Shown piece after piece: positions 25,158 through 34,889 of a stretch of DNA of 64,000 nucleotides; the stretch's first letter is position 1, and each line of letters opens with the position of its first letter. Source of the DNA: Nitrospirota bacterium (GTDB lineage: Bacteria > Nitrospirota > Thermodesulfovibrionia > Thermodesulfovibrionales > UBA9159); the NCBI GenBank assembly GCA_021790195.1, contig JAJYIF010000009.1, forward strand, positions 62,001-126,000, read 5' to 3'. The translations under genes were made by a program, and so were the position numbers. A model generated the notes under the pieces. That model saw nothing but the letters and a program-made list of their open reading frames with translations. It ran no database searches and was not told where the DNA came from.

Positions 25158-25753
25158 CAACGATATCGGCCGATATGGTGAAAGAACTGCGGGAAAAGAC
25201 AGGCGTCGGCATGATGGAGTGCAAGAAGGCGCTCTCAGAGAGCAACGGCGATTTCGAAAAGGCCCTCACGATTCTGCGTCAGAAGGGGCTTGCTACGGCC
25301 TCGAAGAAAGCGGGCAGGACCGCCTCCGAAGGCATTGTCGGCTCCTACATTCATATGGACAGAATAGGGGTCCTTGTGGAGGTGAACTGCGAAACAGATT
25401 TCGTTGCGAGGACCGATGACTTCAGGGCGCTTGTTAAAGACATTGCGATGCACGTAGCCGCGGCAAATCCGACGTATGTTTCAAGGGAGGATGTAGCTGC
25501 CGGAATCATAGAGGCGGAAAAAGAGATATACAGGTCGCAGATCGCCGGCAAGCCGCAGCAGGTCGTAGAAAAGATCGTGGAAGGGAAGCTCGAAAAGTTT
25601 TTCAGTGAAACCTGCCTTCTTGAGCAGATCTTTATAAAGGACCCCGAGCAGAAGCTGAAGGTCAAGGACCTTGTGATCGAGAAGATAGCGAAACTGGGTG
25701 AAAACATTATCATAAAGCGTTTCGCAAGATTCCAGGTCGGAGAGCGCCAATAG
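25154..25753 (+). CDS. tsf: Elongation factor Ts, short form
   Basis: 199 residues. Recycles EF-Tu by releasing GDP. The UBA-like N domain ([20 protein letters not shown]) and the conserved [10 protein letters not shown] are intact. At 199 residues it is the short version (E. coli has 283), as in Thermus and several deep-branching phyla, with a single core subdomain. Coupled to rpsB by a 4-bp overlap. Confidence 0.97.
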   Translation: MTTISADMVKELREKTGVGMMECKKALSESNGDFEKALTILRQKGLATASKKAGRTASEGIVGSYIHMDRIGVLVEVNCETDFVARTDDFRALVKDIAMHVAAANPTYVSREDVAAGIIEAEKEIYRSQIAGKPQQVVEKIVEGKLEKFFSETCLLEQIFIKDPEQKLKVKDLVIEKIAKLGENIIIKRFARFQVGERQ

Positions 25754-25829
25754 ATTTAGGGTCAGGGCGTTCCACGAAGCCTGGTTTTGCATGATGAATC
25801 TCTGATGTACCCCCTTTGTTTCAGGCTGA

Positions 25830-27123
<1,294 letters not shown>

Positions 27124-27124
27124 C

Positions 27125-27268
27125 ATGACGAACATTAATTATGTCGTGAAAGTGAAGGACGCCAAACTCGTTGATGTCCAGAAGGCGCTTCAGCAGGCGG
27201 GGATACAGGTCAGGAGCATTCTGGAGGTATTCAAGGAGGAAGAGAAACCTGTCGAGGGGACCAAGTAG
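27125..27268 (+). CDS. Small conserved-looking protein of 47 residues, unknown
   Basis: The ATG lies 1 bp after the frr stop and the stop 2 bp before the next gene, so it is tightly packed in the operon. The translation runs MTNINYVVKVKDAKLVDVQK, then ALQQAGIQVRSILEVFKEEE and KPVEGTK. The pattern (strand, helix, strand, acidic tail) resembles half of a ferredoxin-like or ACT-type fold. GGAGGTG lies upstream, inside frr. I do not recognise the family. The tight spacing and ordinary codon use argue that it is real. Confidence 0.65.
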   Translation: MTNINYVVKVKDAKLVDVQKALQQAGIQVRSILEVFKEEEKPVEGTK

Positions 27269-27270
27269 AT

Positions 27271-27909
27271 ATGGCTCTTAAGAAAAAGAAGAAGCCGGAG
27301 GCAGTGAGGAAGGGACCGCTAAAATCGATGAAGAAAGTCGGAGCTCAAAAGAAACTAAAAAAGAAACCCGTTTCAGAGACAAAGAAAACCGCTGTTAAGA
27401 CCGAGAAGACACCAAGGCCTGCTAAGAAGACGGTCCGGAAGAAAGTCGCGCCTGTTGCGGCCAAACCGGCTGTCAAGGCCAAGAAGACTCCGCCAAAAGT
27501 CAGAAAGGTACCGTCTGCGGGTGAGGGTTCGAGACAGGCGATACTCAAGAAACAGCTTATTTATGCGAGAGAGGAGATCGTCAAAGAGGCCAAGTCCGAG
27601 ATCGCGAAATACATAAAAGGGGACGCGACACAGCTTGTGGAGACCGCCCTTGACGACGGCGATTGGTCGGTCGTCGATCTCTCTGCGGATATTAATCTAA
27701 GGCTGCTCGAAACCCACAGAGAAAGCCTCCTTAAGATCGACGAGTCTTTGAGAAAACTCAGAGAGGGAAGTTACGGCATATGCGAAGATTGCGGAGGCGA
27801 GATCTCTGCCGAGAGACTTAGGGTAATGCCTTTTGCCATCCTGTGCAGGGACTGTCAGGAGAAGAAGGAAGAACTCGAAAAGGCCACGAGGGAGGAAACC
27901 CCCGGGTAA
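27271..27909 (+). CDS. DksA/TraR-type zinc-finger protein with histone-H1-like N-terminal tail
   Basis: 212 residues. Residues 1-83 are almost only Lys, Ala, Pro, Val and Thr (PAKKTVRKKVAPVAAKPAVK and similar), predicted disordered and strongly basic. From about 90 there is a coiled coil and then the C4 zinc finger with Cys171, Cys174, Cys192 and Cys195 (CEDCGGEISAERL). DksA proteins bind the RNA polymerase secondary channel; the loop between the helices (DDGDWSVVDLSADI) lacks a clean DxxDxA tip, so polymerase activity is not assured. The tail would favour DNA or RNA binding. It ends the rpsB operon. Confidence 0.85.
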   Translation: MALKKKKKPEAVRKGPLKSMKKVGAQKKLKKKPVSETKKTAVKTEKTPRPAKKTVRKKVAPVAAKPAVKAKKTPPKVRKVPSAGEGSRQAILKKQLIYAREEIVKEAKSEIAKYIKGDATQLVETALDDGDWSVVDLSADINLRLLETHRESLLKIDESLRKLREGSYGICEDCGGEISAERLRVMPFAILCRDCQEKKEELEKATREETPG

Positions 27910-27924
27910 AGACACGTACGGAAC

Positions 27925-28692
27925 TTAATAGAACGCCTTTTCCAGGAAAAGGCCCTGCGGAGGTGCGGTGGGGCCTGCAAACCTCCTGTCCTTCGACGCT
28001 AGGATGTCTCTAATCATTTCCTGACCTATTTTGCCCCTTCCCACTTCGACGAGCGTACCTACGATATTCCGCACCATATGTCTCAGAAAGCCGTCCGCCT
28101 CTATGGCCACTTTTATGAAATTGCCGTGGAACCTGGTGAACAGCTCGATCTCATGCAAGGTTTCGACCCGGAGAAGCCTAACTGTTCTGACCGGCTGTTT
28201 TGCGCCGCATCCGGCCCCCCTGAAAGATGAAAAATCATGGGTCCCCAGGAGATGCGAGGCCCCTTTGTCCATAGCCTTTACATCGAGTTCCGCCGTTATC
28301 TGCCAGACATACTTTTGTATAAAGACCGGCACATCTCTCATGTTCGCGATGATATAAAAATATCTCTTTGAGACGGCGCTGTATCTCGGGTGGAAATCGG
28401 CCGGAGCCTCGACTGCCCCCATGACCTTGATATCATGCGGGAGCAGCGCATTCAGCGCCCTCTTTATGACTCCGGCCTCCATTGCGGAACCCGAATCAAA
28501 AACGGCAACCTGTTCGACGGCATGCACCCCGGCATCTGTCCTGCCTGCTCCGATTACCGAGACCTTTTCATTTGTTATCCTGCGCAGACATCCCTCCAGG
28601 ATTCCCTGGATGGTTGTCCCGCAAGGTTGTATCTGCCATCCGTTATAAGCGGAGCCGTCATACTGAAGAGTCAACCTTATCCGTCTCGGCAT
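27925..28692 (-). CDS. truA: tRNA pseudouridine38-40 synthase
   Basis: 255 residues. Makes pseudouridine at positions 38-40 of the tRNA anticodon stem. The catalytic Asp is in the GAGRTDAGVHA motif (near residue 52). RIRLTLQYDGSAYNGWQIQP at the N terminus and GFLRHMVRNIVGTLVEVGRG near the C terminus are diagnostic. It points toward the DksA-like gene and diverges from the Smr gene. Confidence 0.97.
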   Translation of the reverse strand: MPRRIRLTLQYDGSAYNGWQIQPCGTTIQGILEGCLRRITNEKVSVIGAGRTDAGVHAVEQVAVFDSGSAMEAGVIKRALNALLPHDIKVMGAVEAPADFHPRYSAVSKRYFYIIANMRDVPVFIQKYVWQITAELDVKAMDKGASHLLGTHDFSSFRGAGCGAKQPVRTVRLLRVETLHEIELFTRFHGNFIKVAIEADGFLRHMVRNIVGTLVEVGRGKIGQEMIRDILASKDRRFAGPTAPPQGLFLEKAFY

Positions 28693-28812
28693 TTCTTATT
28701 ATACTTTTTTGAAGCAACCGGGTGTCCTGAGGTGATGCTCTTTCTTCCTTTCATCGAGTCTCCGGACAGGTATTTTTGATATAATTAATAAGATGTTCCG
28801 GGAAGGTGAAAT

Positions 28813-29466
28813 ATGAAGCGGTCAAGCGGCGGCGTTACACTTAAAGAACTGAAGGAACTTAAGGGGGTCTTTCATTTCCTGCAGCAAGGCAACGTCCATG
28901 GTATTGTTCGTTCCCGGCACTCTGATGAAGAACAGAACTGCAAGAGCGATGAAGAGTTGTTTCGTGAGGCAATGGCCGACGTGAGAGAGATAAAGGAGTT
29001 CAGGGAAATCCCCTTAAGGGCTACTCCGGGGATCAGGCCGCGTCCCTTCCGCGGGGACGACACCCTTGAGGTGTTGAACGAGATAGTGGCAGGGAAGAGG
29101 AAGATCCGGATCGCCGACACGGGTGAGTATATAGAATGGACGCTGCCTGAAATGAGTAGAGGCGTTGCCGGCAGACTGCACAGGGGTGATTTTTCTGTCC
29201 AGGATTTTATAGACCTCCACGGGATGACGGTCGATGAAGCCGATAAGGCACTCGGACATTTTTTCAGGGAGGCCGTGAAAAGGCGGCTGTTCTGTGTAAA
29301 GGTGATACATGGGAGGGGACTGAGGTCTCCGGTAGGGCCTGTCCTTAAGGAAGCGTTGAGGAATTGGCTTCACGGCGCTTTCAGGAAATGGACGGCAGCC
29401 TATGCCACGGCGAGGGACTGCGACGGCGGACTGGGAGCGACTTACATTATCCTCAAATCAAGGTAG
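28813..29466 (+). CDS. Smr-domain protein
   Basis: 217 residues. The C-terminal Smr (small MutS-related) domain has DLHGMTVDEADKAL (LDxH-like, with His near 138) and VIHGRGLRSPVGPVLKEAL (HGxG). Stand-alone Smr proteins are endonucleases, now linked to cleavage of mRNA on stalled ribosomes (SmrB) or to recombination. The N-terminal 130 residues contain the DUF-type linker found in YdaL/SmrA-like proteins. AAGGTGAAAT precedes the ATG. A TATAAT at 28778-28783 may belong to its promoter, but no good -35 is seen. Confidence 0.88.
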   Translation: MKRSSGGVTLKELKELKGVFHFLQQGNVHGIVRSRHSDEEQNCKSDEELFREAMADVREIKEFREIPLRATPGIRPRPFRGDDTLEVLNEIVAGKRKIRIADTGEYIEWTLPEMSRGVAGRLHRGDFSVQDFIDLHGMTVDEADKALGHFFREAVKRRLFCVKVIHGRGLRSPVGPVLKEALRNWLHGAFRKWTAAYATARDCDGGLGATYIILKSR

Positions 29467-29493
29467 AGGGAACTTATCTGCCGGGGAGGTCTT

Positions 29494-30150
29494 GTGGAAT
29501 TGGCTAACACGCTTTTGGACTTTGTCATACATCTCGACAAATATCTTGAACTGATTATCCGGGATTATGGCGCATGGACCCATGCGATTCTTTTCCTGGT
29601 GATCTTTTGTGAAACAGGCCTGGTCGTAACTCCCTTTCTCCCGGGCGATTCGCTGCTCTTCGCCGCCGGGGCTGTTGCTGCAGGCAGTTCCCTGAGTGTT
29701 GGATGGCTGTTCGGACTTCTCAGCCTTTCCGCAGTTGCGGGCAATACAGTCAATTACTGGATCGGTCACTACATCGGGCCAAAAGTCTTTCACAAGAAAG
29801 AAGTACGTTTTCTGAATAAGGAGTATCTGGAACGCACCCACCGGTTCTATGAAAGGCACGGTGGAAAGGCTATCGTCATAGCCAGGTTCATCCCGGTCAT
29901 CCGCACTTTTGCCCCCTTTGTGGCAGGCATCGGCTTCATGACCTACGGACGTTTTATGGTCTATAACGTGTCCGCAGGCATAGCATGGGTCGGGGCCTTT
30001 GTGTTCGGGGGCTACTTCTTCGGAAACATTCCCGTCATCAAGAGGAACTTTACGCTTGTGATCCTCGCCATCATTGTAATTTCGGTCCTCCCCGGTGTTA
30101 TCGAGTTTGTCCGCCACAAATACGGATCATCGCGCAAGACTTCAGCATAA
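29494..30150 (+). CDS. DedA/SNARE-associated family membrane protein
   Basis: 218 residues with about five hydrophobic segments. DedA-family proteins are polyprenyl-phosphate or phospholipid translocases of the inner membrane. Signatures: FCETGLVVTPFLPGDSLLF, GNTVNYWIGHYIG and the helix-breaking RFIPVIRTFAPFVAGIG with the conserved arginines. The start is GTG with GGGGAGG 4 nt upstream. It is separated from the Tol operon by its own promoter region. Confidence 0.92.
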   Translation: MELANTLLDFVIHLDKYLELIIRDYGAWTHAILFLVIFCETGLVVTPFLPGDSLLFAAGAVAAGSSLSVGWLFGLLSLSAVAGNTVNYWIGHYIGPKVFHKKEVRFLNKEYLERTHRFYERHGGKAIVIARFIPVIRTFAPFVAGIGFMTYGRFMVYNVSAGIAWVGAFVFGGYFFGNIPVIKRNFTLVILAIIVISVLPGVIEFVRHKYGSSRKTSA

Positions 30151-30223
30151 AGAGGGCGTGACAAAAGGCTTCCGGAGGAAGCGCGGACTCGTTCCGTCAC
30201 CTGCAGTTGCCGCTTAAGTCCGA

Positions 30224-30251
30224 TTGACTTTTTATGCCGACATTTTATAAT
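30224..30251 (+). promoter_or_regulatory. Strong candidate sigma-70 promoter of the tol-pal operon
   Basis: TTGACT (30224-30229), a 16-bp spacer and a perfect TATAAT (30246-30251), 30 bp before the tolQ ATG. It explains a separate start of the tol operon after dedA. Confidence 0.8.
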
Positions 30252-30281
30252 CTGAACTGAAATAAGCATAACGAGGTGTTC

Positions 30282-30911
30282 ATGCAAGGCTCAACTATTC
30301 AATTAATCCTGCATGCAGGATATGTTGTCAAAGGGATCCTGGTTATCCTTCTCTTCTTTTCGGTGTTTTCCTGGGCGATAATATTTTATAAGCACAGGTA
30401 TTTCTCCAAGGCGTCGAAGGAATCGGATTCGTTTCTGCGGACCTTCAGGGCGGGTCGTGATGTCAAGGGTCTTTTCAGCGCGGCAAGAGGTCTTGGCCTC
30501 AGTCCGCTCGCGAGCCTGTTCAAATCCGTATACGCAGACGAGGGCCGGACGAGCAGGGATGAAGTAAAAAGGCTTCTGAGGAGATATGAGGCGCTGGAGG
30601 CCGCCAAACTTCAGTCTTATCTCAATTTCCTCGCGACGACCGGCTCGACGACTCCTTTTATCGGCCTCTTCGGAACTGTCTGGGGAATAATGGACGCGTT
30701 CAGGGGAATAGGCGCCGCAGGCTCTGCCTCGCTCGCAATAGTGGCGCCCGGCATTGCCGAGGCATTGATTACGACCGCGGCCGGGCTGGCAGCCGCCATC
30801 CCCGGGGTCGTTGCTTTCAACTACTACCTGAGCCGCGCCAAGATGATGATCATTGAGATGGAAGACTTCTCCGAGGAGCTCTTCGAGTTCTTTACCAAAG
30901 AGGCGCAATGA
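30282..30911 (+). CDS. tolQ: TolQ/ExbB-type proton-channel protein
   Basis: 209 residues from the ATG at 30282, which has CGAGG 6 nt upstream (a GTG two codons earlier would overlap that site). Inner-membrane motor subunit that uses the proton gradient to energise the Tol-Pal system during outer-membrane constriction. One hydrophobic segment lies near 14-34 and two more near 117-140 and 160-180 (TTGSTTPFIGLFGTVWGIMD and AEALITTAAGLAAAIPGVVA), typical of TolQ/ExbB. ExbB cannot be excluded from sequence alone, but the tolB-pal context decides. Confidence 0.94.
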   Translation: MQGSTIQLILHAGYVVKGILVILLFFSVFSWAIIFYKHRYFSKASKESDSFLRTFRAGRDVKGLFSAARGLGLSPLASLFKSVYADEGRTSRDEVKRLLRRYEALEAAKLQSYLNFLATTGSTTPFIGLFGTVWGIMDAFRGIGAAGSASLAIVAPGIAEALITTAAGLAAAIPGVVAFNYYLSRAKMMIIEMEDFSEELFEFFTKEAQ

Positions 30912-31309
30912 GAGTCGAAAGGGACAGAGGCGTCATGTCCGAGATAAACGTGACACCCCTGGTGGATGTCATGCTGGTTTTGCTCATCATATTCATGGTG
31001 ACCGCCCCTCTCCTGCAGCAGGGCATAGATGTGAACCTCCCGAAGGCAAAAGGCAAGGACATGCCGCCCGAAGAGAGGGTTTCCCTTGTGATCAAGAAGG
31101 ACCAGGGACTGTATATGAATGACAGCCGGGTGTCCCTCGATGATCTGAGACAGAAACTCGCGGCCATAAGCAAACAGAACCCTGACGTTTTCTTGAAGGC
31201 CGACAAGGATGTTCCTTACGGCTTCGTCGTCGAGGTCATGGGCGAGATCAAGGAGGCTGGAATAGAGAAGCTCGGAATGGTTACCGAGCCTGCGATCCGC
31301 ACGAAATGA
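30908..31309 (+). CDS. tolR: TolR/ExbD-type motor protein
   Basis: 133 residues, one transmembrane helix. The proton-carrying Asp20 sits in INVTPLVDVMLVLLIIFMV, as in E. coli TolR. The periplasmic part (DVNLPKAKGKDMPPEERVSL) has the ExbD/TolR fold. It overlaps tolQ by 4 bp (ATGA). With TolQ it forms the motor that moves the TolA-like protein. Confidence 0.95.
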   Translation: MRVERDRGVMSEINVTPLVDVMLVLLIIFMVTAPLLQQGIDVNLPKAKGKDMPPEERVSLVIKKDQGLYMNDSRVSLDDLRQKLAAISKQNPDVFLKADKDVPYGFVVEVMGEIKEAGIEKLGMVTEPAIRTK

Positions 31310-32022
31310 ATGTTCCCTCTCTCCAGCGATTGGCGGTCCTTTCCTTTGTTTTTCATGTCACCTTCTTCGGGGCGGCCCTCCTGCTGCTGAAACAATCGGC
31401 GCGTTTTGCCATGCCGTCGCCGTACGTGGTAAGCCTCGTGGAGTCAGACGTCAAGTCAGAGGAACCTGCCGGCACTCAGGCGGTGAGTCAGACCTCTGTG
31501 CCGGAGCCTCCCAAAGTCATACCAAAGAAGGAAGTATCCAAAAAAGAGGCTGTCAGCCCTTCTCCGAAAGAGCCGAAGAAACTTACCTTGAAAGAAAGAA
31601 GACGACTGCAGGAAAGTATCGCTGTGCTGAAGGCAAAGAAGAATATAGAGAGGATCGTGAAGCTGAGGAACGAGTTGAGAAAGGATATCATCCCTCTGAA
31701 AGGTAATGCGAGCGGGGGCAAGACAGGTACCCTGCGCGGGACAGCGGGGAATAACATCGGCCCCGCAGTGAGCGACTACTACACAAAGGTCAGGAGGCGG
31801 ATATGGGACAGATGGGGATTGCCGCAGGATTTGAAGGAGAAGAACCTTGAGGCGGTAGTATCGATCAGGATAATGAAAGACGGTTCCGTCGAGATAAACG
31901 GGATAGAGAAAAGCTCGGGGAACTCACTCTTTGACCGTTCGGTCCTGCTGGCCATACGGGAGGCAAACCCACTTCCGCCGCCGCCTTATGAGATGGAGAT
32001 AGGGGTCAGATTCAATCCATGA
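31306..32022 (+). CDS. tolA: TolA-like protein with TonB-type C-terminal domain
   Basis: 238 residues. A single N-terminal transmembrane helix (about 9-25), a Lys/Glu/Pro-rich linker (PKVIPKKEVSKKEAVSPSPK), a helical stretch (90-130) and a C-terminal TonB/TolA domain (from about 150: YYTKVRRRIWDRWGLP ... VVSIRIMKDGSVE, FDRSVLLAI). The linker is much shorter than that of E. coli TolA (421 residues), as is common outside Gammaproteobacteria. It overlaps tolR and tolB by 4 bp each. The symbol rests on operon position. Confidence 0.88.
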   Translation: MNVPSLQRLAVLSFVFHVTFFGAALLLLKQSARFAMPSPYVVSLVESDVKSEEPAGTQAVSQTSVPEPPKVIPKKEVSKKEAVSPSPKEPKKLTLKERRRLQESIAVLKAKKNIERIVKLRNELRKDIIPLKGNASGGKTGTLRGTAGNNIGPAVSDYYTKVRRRIWDRWGLPQDLKEKNLEAVVSIRIMKDGSVEINGIEKSSGNSLFDRSVLLAIREANPLPPPPYEMEIGVRFNP

Positions 32023-33290
32023 AGAGATGCGTGCCGGTCCGCAAAGTCATTTTGTTCCTTCTGCTTTTCACTTTTCACTTTTCACCTTTTGCCGAGGCCA
32101 AGGTATATATCGACATCTCTTCTCCGGCGGTCAGGAAAGTGCCTATCGCCATTTCGGAGTTTACGGGTTCGCAGGGAAAAGAGGTCTCTGAGGTGATAAG
32201 GGACGATCTTGATTTCACGGGGGTCTTTCTCTGCCTCGATAAGAATATTTTCATAGAAGCACCTTCGCAGCCTTTTAATCAAAAGAACTGGTCGGCCATC
32301 GGCGCGGATGTGGTAGTAAAGGGTGAGGTCACGACCACGGAAAGGGAATTGAGCGCCCGGATCTCCCTTTTCGATGTGGCGGAGGGAAAAGAGATATTCA
32401 GGAAAGAATACCAGACAGAGGCGTCTCTTTTGCGGCCCCTTGCTCATACTATTGCGAACGACATATACAAACAGATAACGGGGGAGAACGGCATCTTCAG
32501 GACCAGAATCGTCTTTGTAGAGAGAAAGGGAGGCGAAGACGGACTTTTCCTGTCCGACTGGGACGGCAAGAGGGTGAACTCTCTCGGAATAAAAGGGAAC
32601 TTGATCCTCTCTCCGCATTGGTCGAGGGACGGATCGAAGCTTCTTTACTCCTCTGAAAGATATAGACAATGGGGGATATACCTGTTAAACTTCAAAAAAA
32701 TGACCGAGACGAAGGTGTTCTCCTCAAAAGGCACAAACATCGCTGGAGACTTTTCTCCTAACGCCGATGAAGTGATGTTCTCTTCATCCGTGGCCGGCGC
32801 TCCAAATCTATACGTCTATGGAATCGCGTCTTCAAAACTTTCGCGGTTGACCACATCCCGGGGCATAGATGTCTCGCCTTCGCTTTCTCCCGACGGCAGT
32901 CAGATCTGTTTTGTCTCCGACAGGGACGGCTCCCCGCAGCTCTTTATCATGAGCAGGAACGGTTACAATATCAGGAGACTGACCTTTAGCGGCTCTTACA
33001 ATACTTCCCCTTCCTGGTCTCCCAAGGGTGACAGGATCGTTTTTTCTGGAAGACAGGGGAACAGGAACCAGATATTTATTATCGGACCGGACGGCTCCGG
33101 ACTGACGCAGCTCACCAGCAGGGGTAACAATGAAGACCCTTCCTTTTCTCCGGATGGAAGGTATATAGTATTCTCATCGGACAGGGACGGTGAAAGGGCT
33201 GTTTACATAATGAGATCGACCGGAGACGCGCAGAAGAGGATATCGCCCAGAGGGGTAAAGTCATTTGGCCCGCGATGGTCGCCGAATTAA
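32019..33290 (+). CDS. tolB: TolB periplasmic beta-propeller protein
   Basis: 423 residues. Binds Pal and TolA in the periplasm. The signal peptide occupies about 1-27. An N-terminal domain (30-160) precedes a six-bladed propeller with PD40-type repeats: SRDGSKLLYSS, SPNADEVMFSS, SPDGSQICFVSDRDG, SPKGDRIVFSG, SPDGRYIVFSSDRDG. The hydrophobic core of the signal peptide is encoded by 7-bp tandem repeats (CTTTTCA, 32064-32091). The ATG overlaps the tolA stop by 4 bp. Confidence 0.96.
   Translation: MKRCVPVRKVILFLLLFTFHFSPFAEAKVYIDISSPAVRKVPIAISEFTGSQGKEVSEVIRDDLDFTGVFLCLDKNIFIEAPSQPFNQKNWSAIGADVVVKGEVTTTERELSARISLFDVAEGKEIFRKEYQTEASLLRPLAHTIANDIYKQITGENGIFRTRIVFVERKGGEDGLFLSDWDGKRVNSLGIKGNLILSPHWSRDGSKLLYSSERYRQWGIYLLNFKKMTETKVFSSKGTNIAGDFSPNADEVMFSSSVAGAPNLYVYGIASSKLSRLTTSRGIDVSPSLSPDGSQICFVSDRDGSPQLFIMSRNGYNIRRLTFSGSYNTSPSWSPKGDRIVFSGRQGNRNQIFIIGPDGSGLTQLTSRGNNEDPSFSPDGRYIVFSSDRDGERAVYIMRSTGDAQKRISPRGVKSFGPRWSPN
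32064..32091. repeat. 7-bp tandem repeat in the tolB signal peptide (unit CTTTTCA)
   Basis: Three perfect copies of CTTTTCA and one degenerate copy in a row. They encode part of the hydrophobic signal-peptide core (LLFTFHFSPF). No pairing arm is visible nearby, so it may be a half element or chance. Confidence 0.6.
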
Positions 33291-33317
33291 ATAATTGCAT
33301 TATAGGAGGTCCCATCG

Positions 33318-33875
33318 ATGAAAAAGTTCTTAATGGTTGCAGTCATTCTGGGGTTTGCTTTTTGGGGTTGTGCTGAAAAGAAGCCGGTGGCTACGCTGCC
33401 GCAGCAGGAAGAAATGAAGCAGCCTTCTCAGAACGTAGAGGCCGAACGGCCGAAACAGACCCCGGCAAGAATTCCTGAGGAAGGCGTCAAGACAGAGTCT
33501 GGGGAAACAGCGCCCAAGGAGGTTGAACTCCCGGGATTGTTCAAGGACATTCACTTCGATTACGACAAGTACGAAATAAGGGAAGATGCAAAGATTACCC
33601 TTAAAGCGGTTGCCGATTATCTTATAAAGAACCCCGCAAACAAGATACTCATTGAAGGCCACTGCGACGACAGGGGCACATCCGAATACAACCTCGGTCT
33701 CGGGGACAGAAGGGCGAGATCTGCAAAGGATTATATCGTTTCCCTCGGGGTTCCTTCAGCGCGCGTGGACGTCATAAGCTACGGAAAAGAAAAGCCGCTC
33801 TGTACCGAGCACACCGAAGATTGCTGGGCCAGGAACAGGAGGGCCCACTTCGTGATTTTGAAGGGGAAAGGCTGA
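33318..33875 (+). CDS. pal: Peptidoglycan-associated lipoprotein
   Basis: 185 residues. The lipobox is AFWGC with Cys18, so the mature protein is lipid-anchored in the outer membrane. A Pro/Glu/Lys-rich linker (25-70) leads to an OmpA-like domain: IHFDYDKYEIREDA, EGHCDDRGTSEYNLGLGDRRA, which binds meso-diaminopimelate of peptidoglycan. AGGAGG precedes the ATG. Interacts with TolB. Confidence 0.96.
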   Translation: MKKFLMVAVILGFAFWGCAEKKPVATLPQQEEMKQPSQNVEAERPKQTPARIPEEGVKTESGETAPKEVELPGLFKDIHFDYDKYEIREDAKITLKAVADYLIKNPANKILIEGHCDDRGTSEYNLGLGDRRARSAKDYIVSLGVPSARVDVISYGKEKPLCTEHTEDCWARNRRAHFVILKGKG

Positions 33876-33876
33876 A

Positions 33877-34827
33877 ATGGCGGGGCGGGTATCTGTTATA
33901 CATAGCGTCACTGACCATATGCCATTTCTGCGGGCGTACCGGTCTCATATTTTTCTCTGTGTCGCAGCATTTTCTCTTTTCTTGCTTCAGGGGTGTGTAT
34001 CCACGTCGGACTTCGAAACCATGAAGGCCGACGTTAACCAATTGAAGAAGGACTCATACGATCTCAAGAGGGAGATGGGTGCGATCAAGCAGCAGATGTC
34101 CGGTGCGGCAAAGGAGGAGTCCTTCAGCGCCATAAGGGAGAGCCAGTCGTCGCTCTACTCCCAGGTCCAGGACATATCCAAGGACCTTCAGGTGCTTCAT
34201 GGCAGATTTGACGAGAGCAAGTTCTTTATGGACAAGTCGGTGAAGGACAATTCCATAGAGGTGGAGCTGTTACGTTCCCAGATCAATAAGCTCGATATGC
34301 GGACAAAGGAACTCAGCGATAAACTCGCCAAGCTCAGCGAAGCCGCGGCGCCTTCTCCGCAGAAACCCGCGGAAGGGGAGGCGACCGAGAAGACGTCTCA
34401 GCAGACTAAGCCCGAGGGCGACCCTATCAAGGCCTATGAGTCCGCCTATAATTCGTTCAGGGACAAGCATTACAAGGAGGCGAGGGAGGCCTTCAATGCC
34501 TTTATCAAGAAATATCCGAACGACAGTCTTATCGGCAATGCGTATTTCTGGCTTGGCGAGTCTTACTATGCGGAAAAGGATTACGAAAATGCCATATTGT
34601 CGTACGATACATTGATAAAGACTTATCCCCGCAACGAGAAGGTGCCCGGGGCCCTTTTGAAGCAGGGTCTTTCTTTTCTGGAGATTGGAGACAAAAAGAC
34701 CGCAAAGGTCGTATTTGACAAGCTGACCGAGAAGTATCCCGACTCCAAAGAGGCCGAGATAGCCAAGAAGAAGAGGGCCGAAATCGAAAAGAAACCGAAG
34801 AAGGCGGCAAGAAAAGGCCAGGGCTAA
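33877..34827 (+). CDS. cpoB: CpoB/YbgF-type tol-pal system coiled-coil TPR protein
   Basis: 316 residues. A long signal sequence ends in a lipobox-like LFLLQGC (Cys near 40), so it may be a lipoprotein, unlike E. coli CpoB. Then a coiled coil (about 45-110), a Pro/Glu-rich linker and tandem TPRs (YNSFRDKHYKEAREAFNAFI, YYAEKDYENAILSYDTLIKT and FLEIGDKKTAKVVFDKL). It coordinates peptidoglycan synthesis with outer-membrane constriction. The ATG at 33877 has GGGGAAAGG upstream and starts 1 bp after the pal stop; an ATG at 33919 would give a shorter signal peptide. Confidence 0.9.
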   Translation: MAGRVSVIHSVTDHMPFLRAYRSHIFLCVAAFSLFLLQGCVSTSDFETMKADVNQLKKDSYDLKREMGAIKQQMSGAAKEESFSAIRESQSSLYSQVQDISKDLQVLHGRFDESKFFMDKSVKDNSIEVELLRSQINKLDMRTKELSDKLAKLSEAAAPSPQKPAEGEATEKTSQQTKPEGDPIKAYESAYNSFRDKHYKEAREAFNAFIKKYPNDSLIGNAYFWLGESYYAEKDYENAILSYDTLIKTYPRNEKVPGALLKQGLSFLEIGDKKTAKVVFDKLTEKYPDSKEAEIAKKKRAEIEKKPKKAARKGQG

Positions 34828-34857
34828 AGCGTTTCGGATTAGAGGAACAGCTGAAAT

Positions 34858-34877
34858 GAGGGGCTTAAAGCTCTTTT
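34858..34877 (+). terminator. Weak possible terminator after cpoB
   Basis: GAGGGGCT can pair with AGCTCTTT across a 3-nt loop, with G-U pairs, and ends in TTTT. It would end the tol transcript before moaA. The stem is marginal. Confidence 0.3.
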
Positions 34878-34889
34878 ATCTGTACGAGT

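Noticed and set aside
34828-34889. Molybdenum cofactor riboswitch before moaA
   Set aside because: Only 62 nt between genes, too short for that structure.
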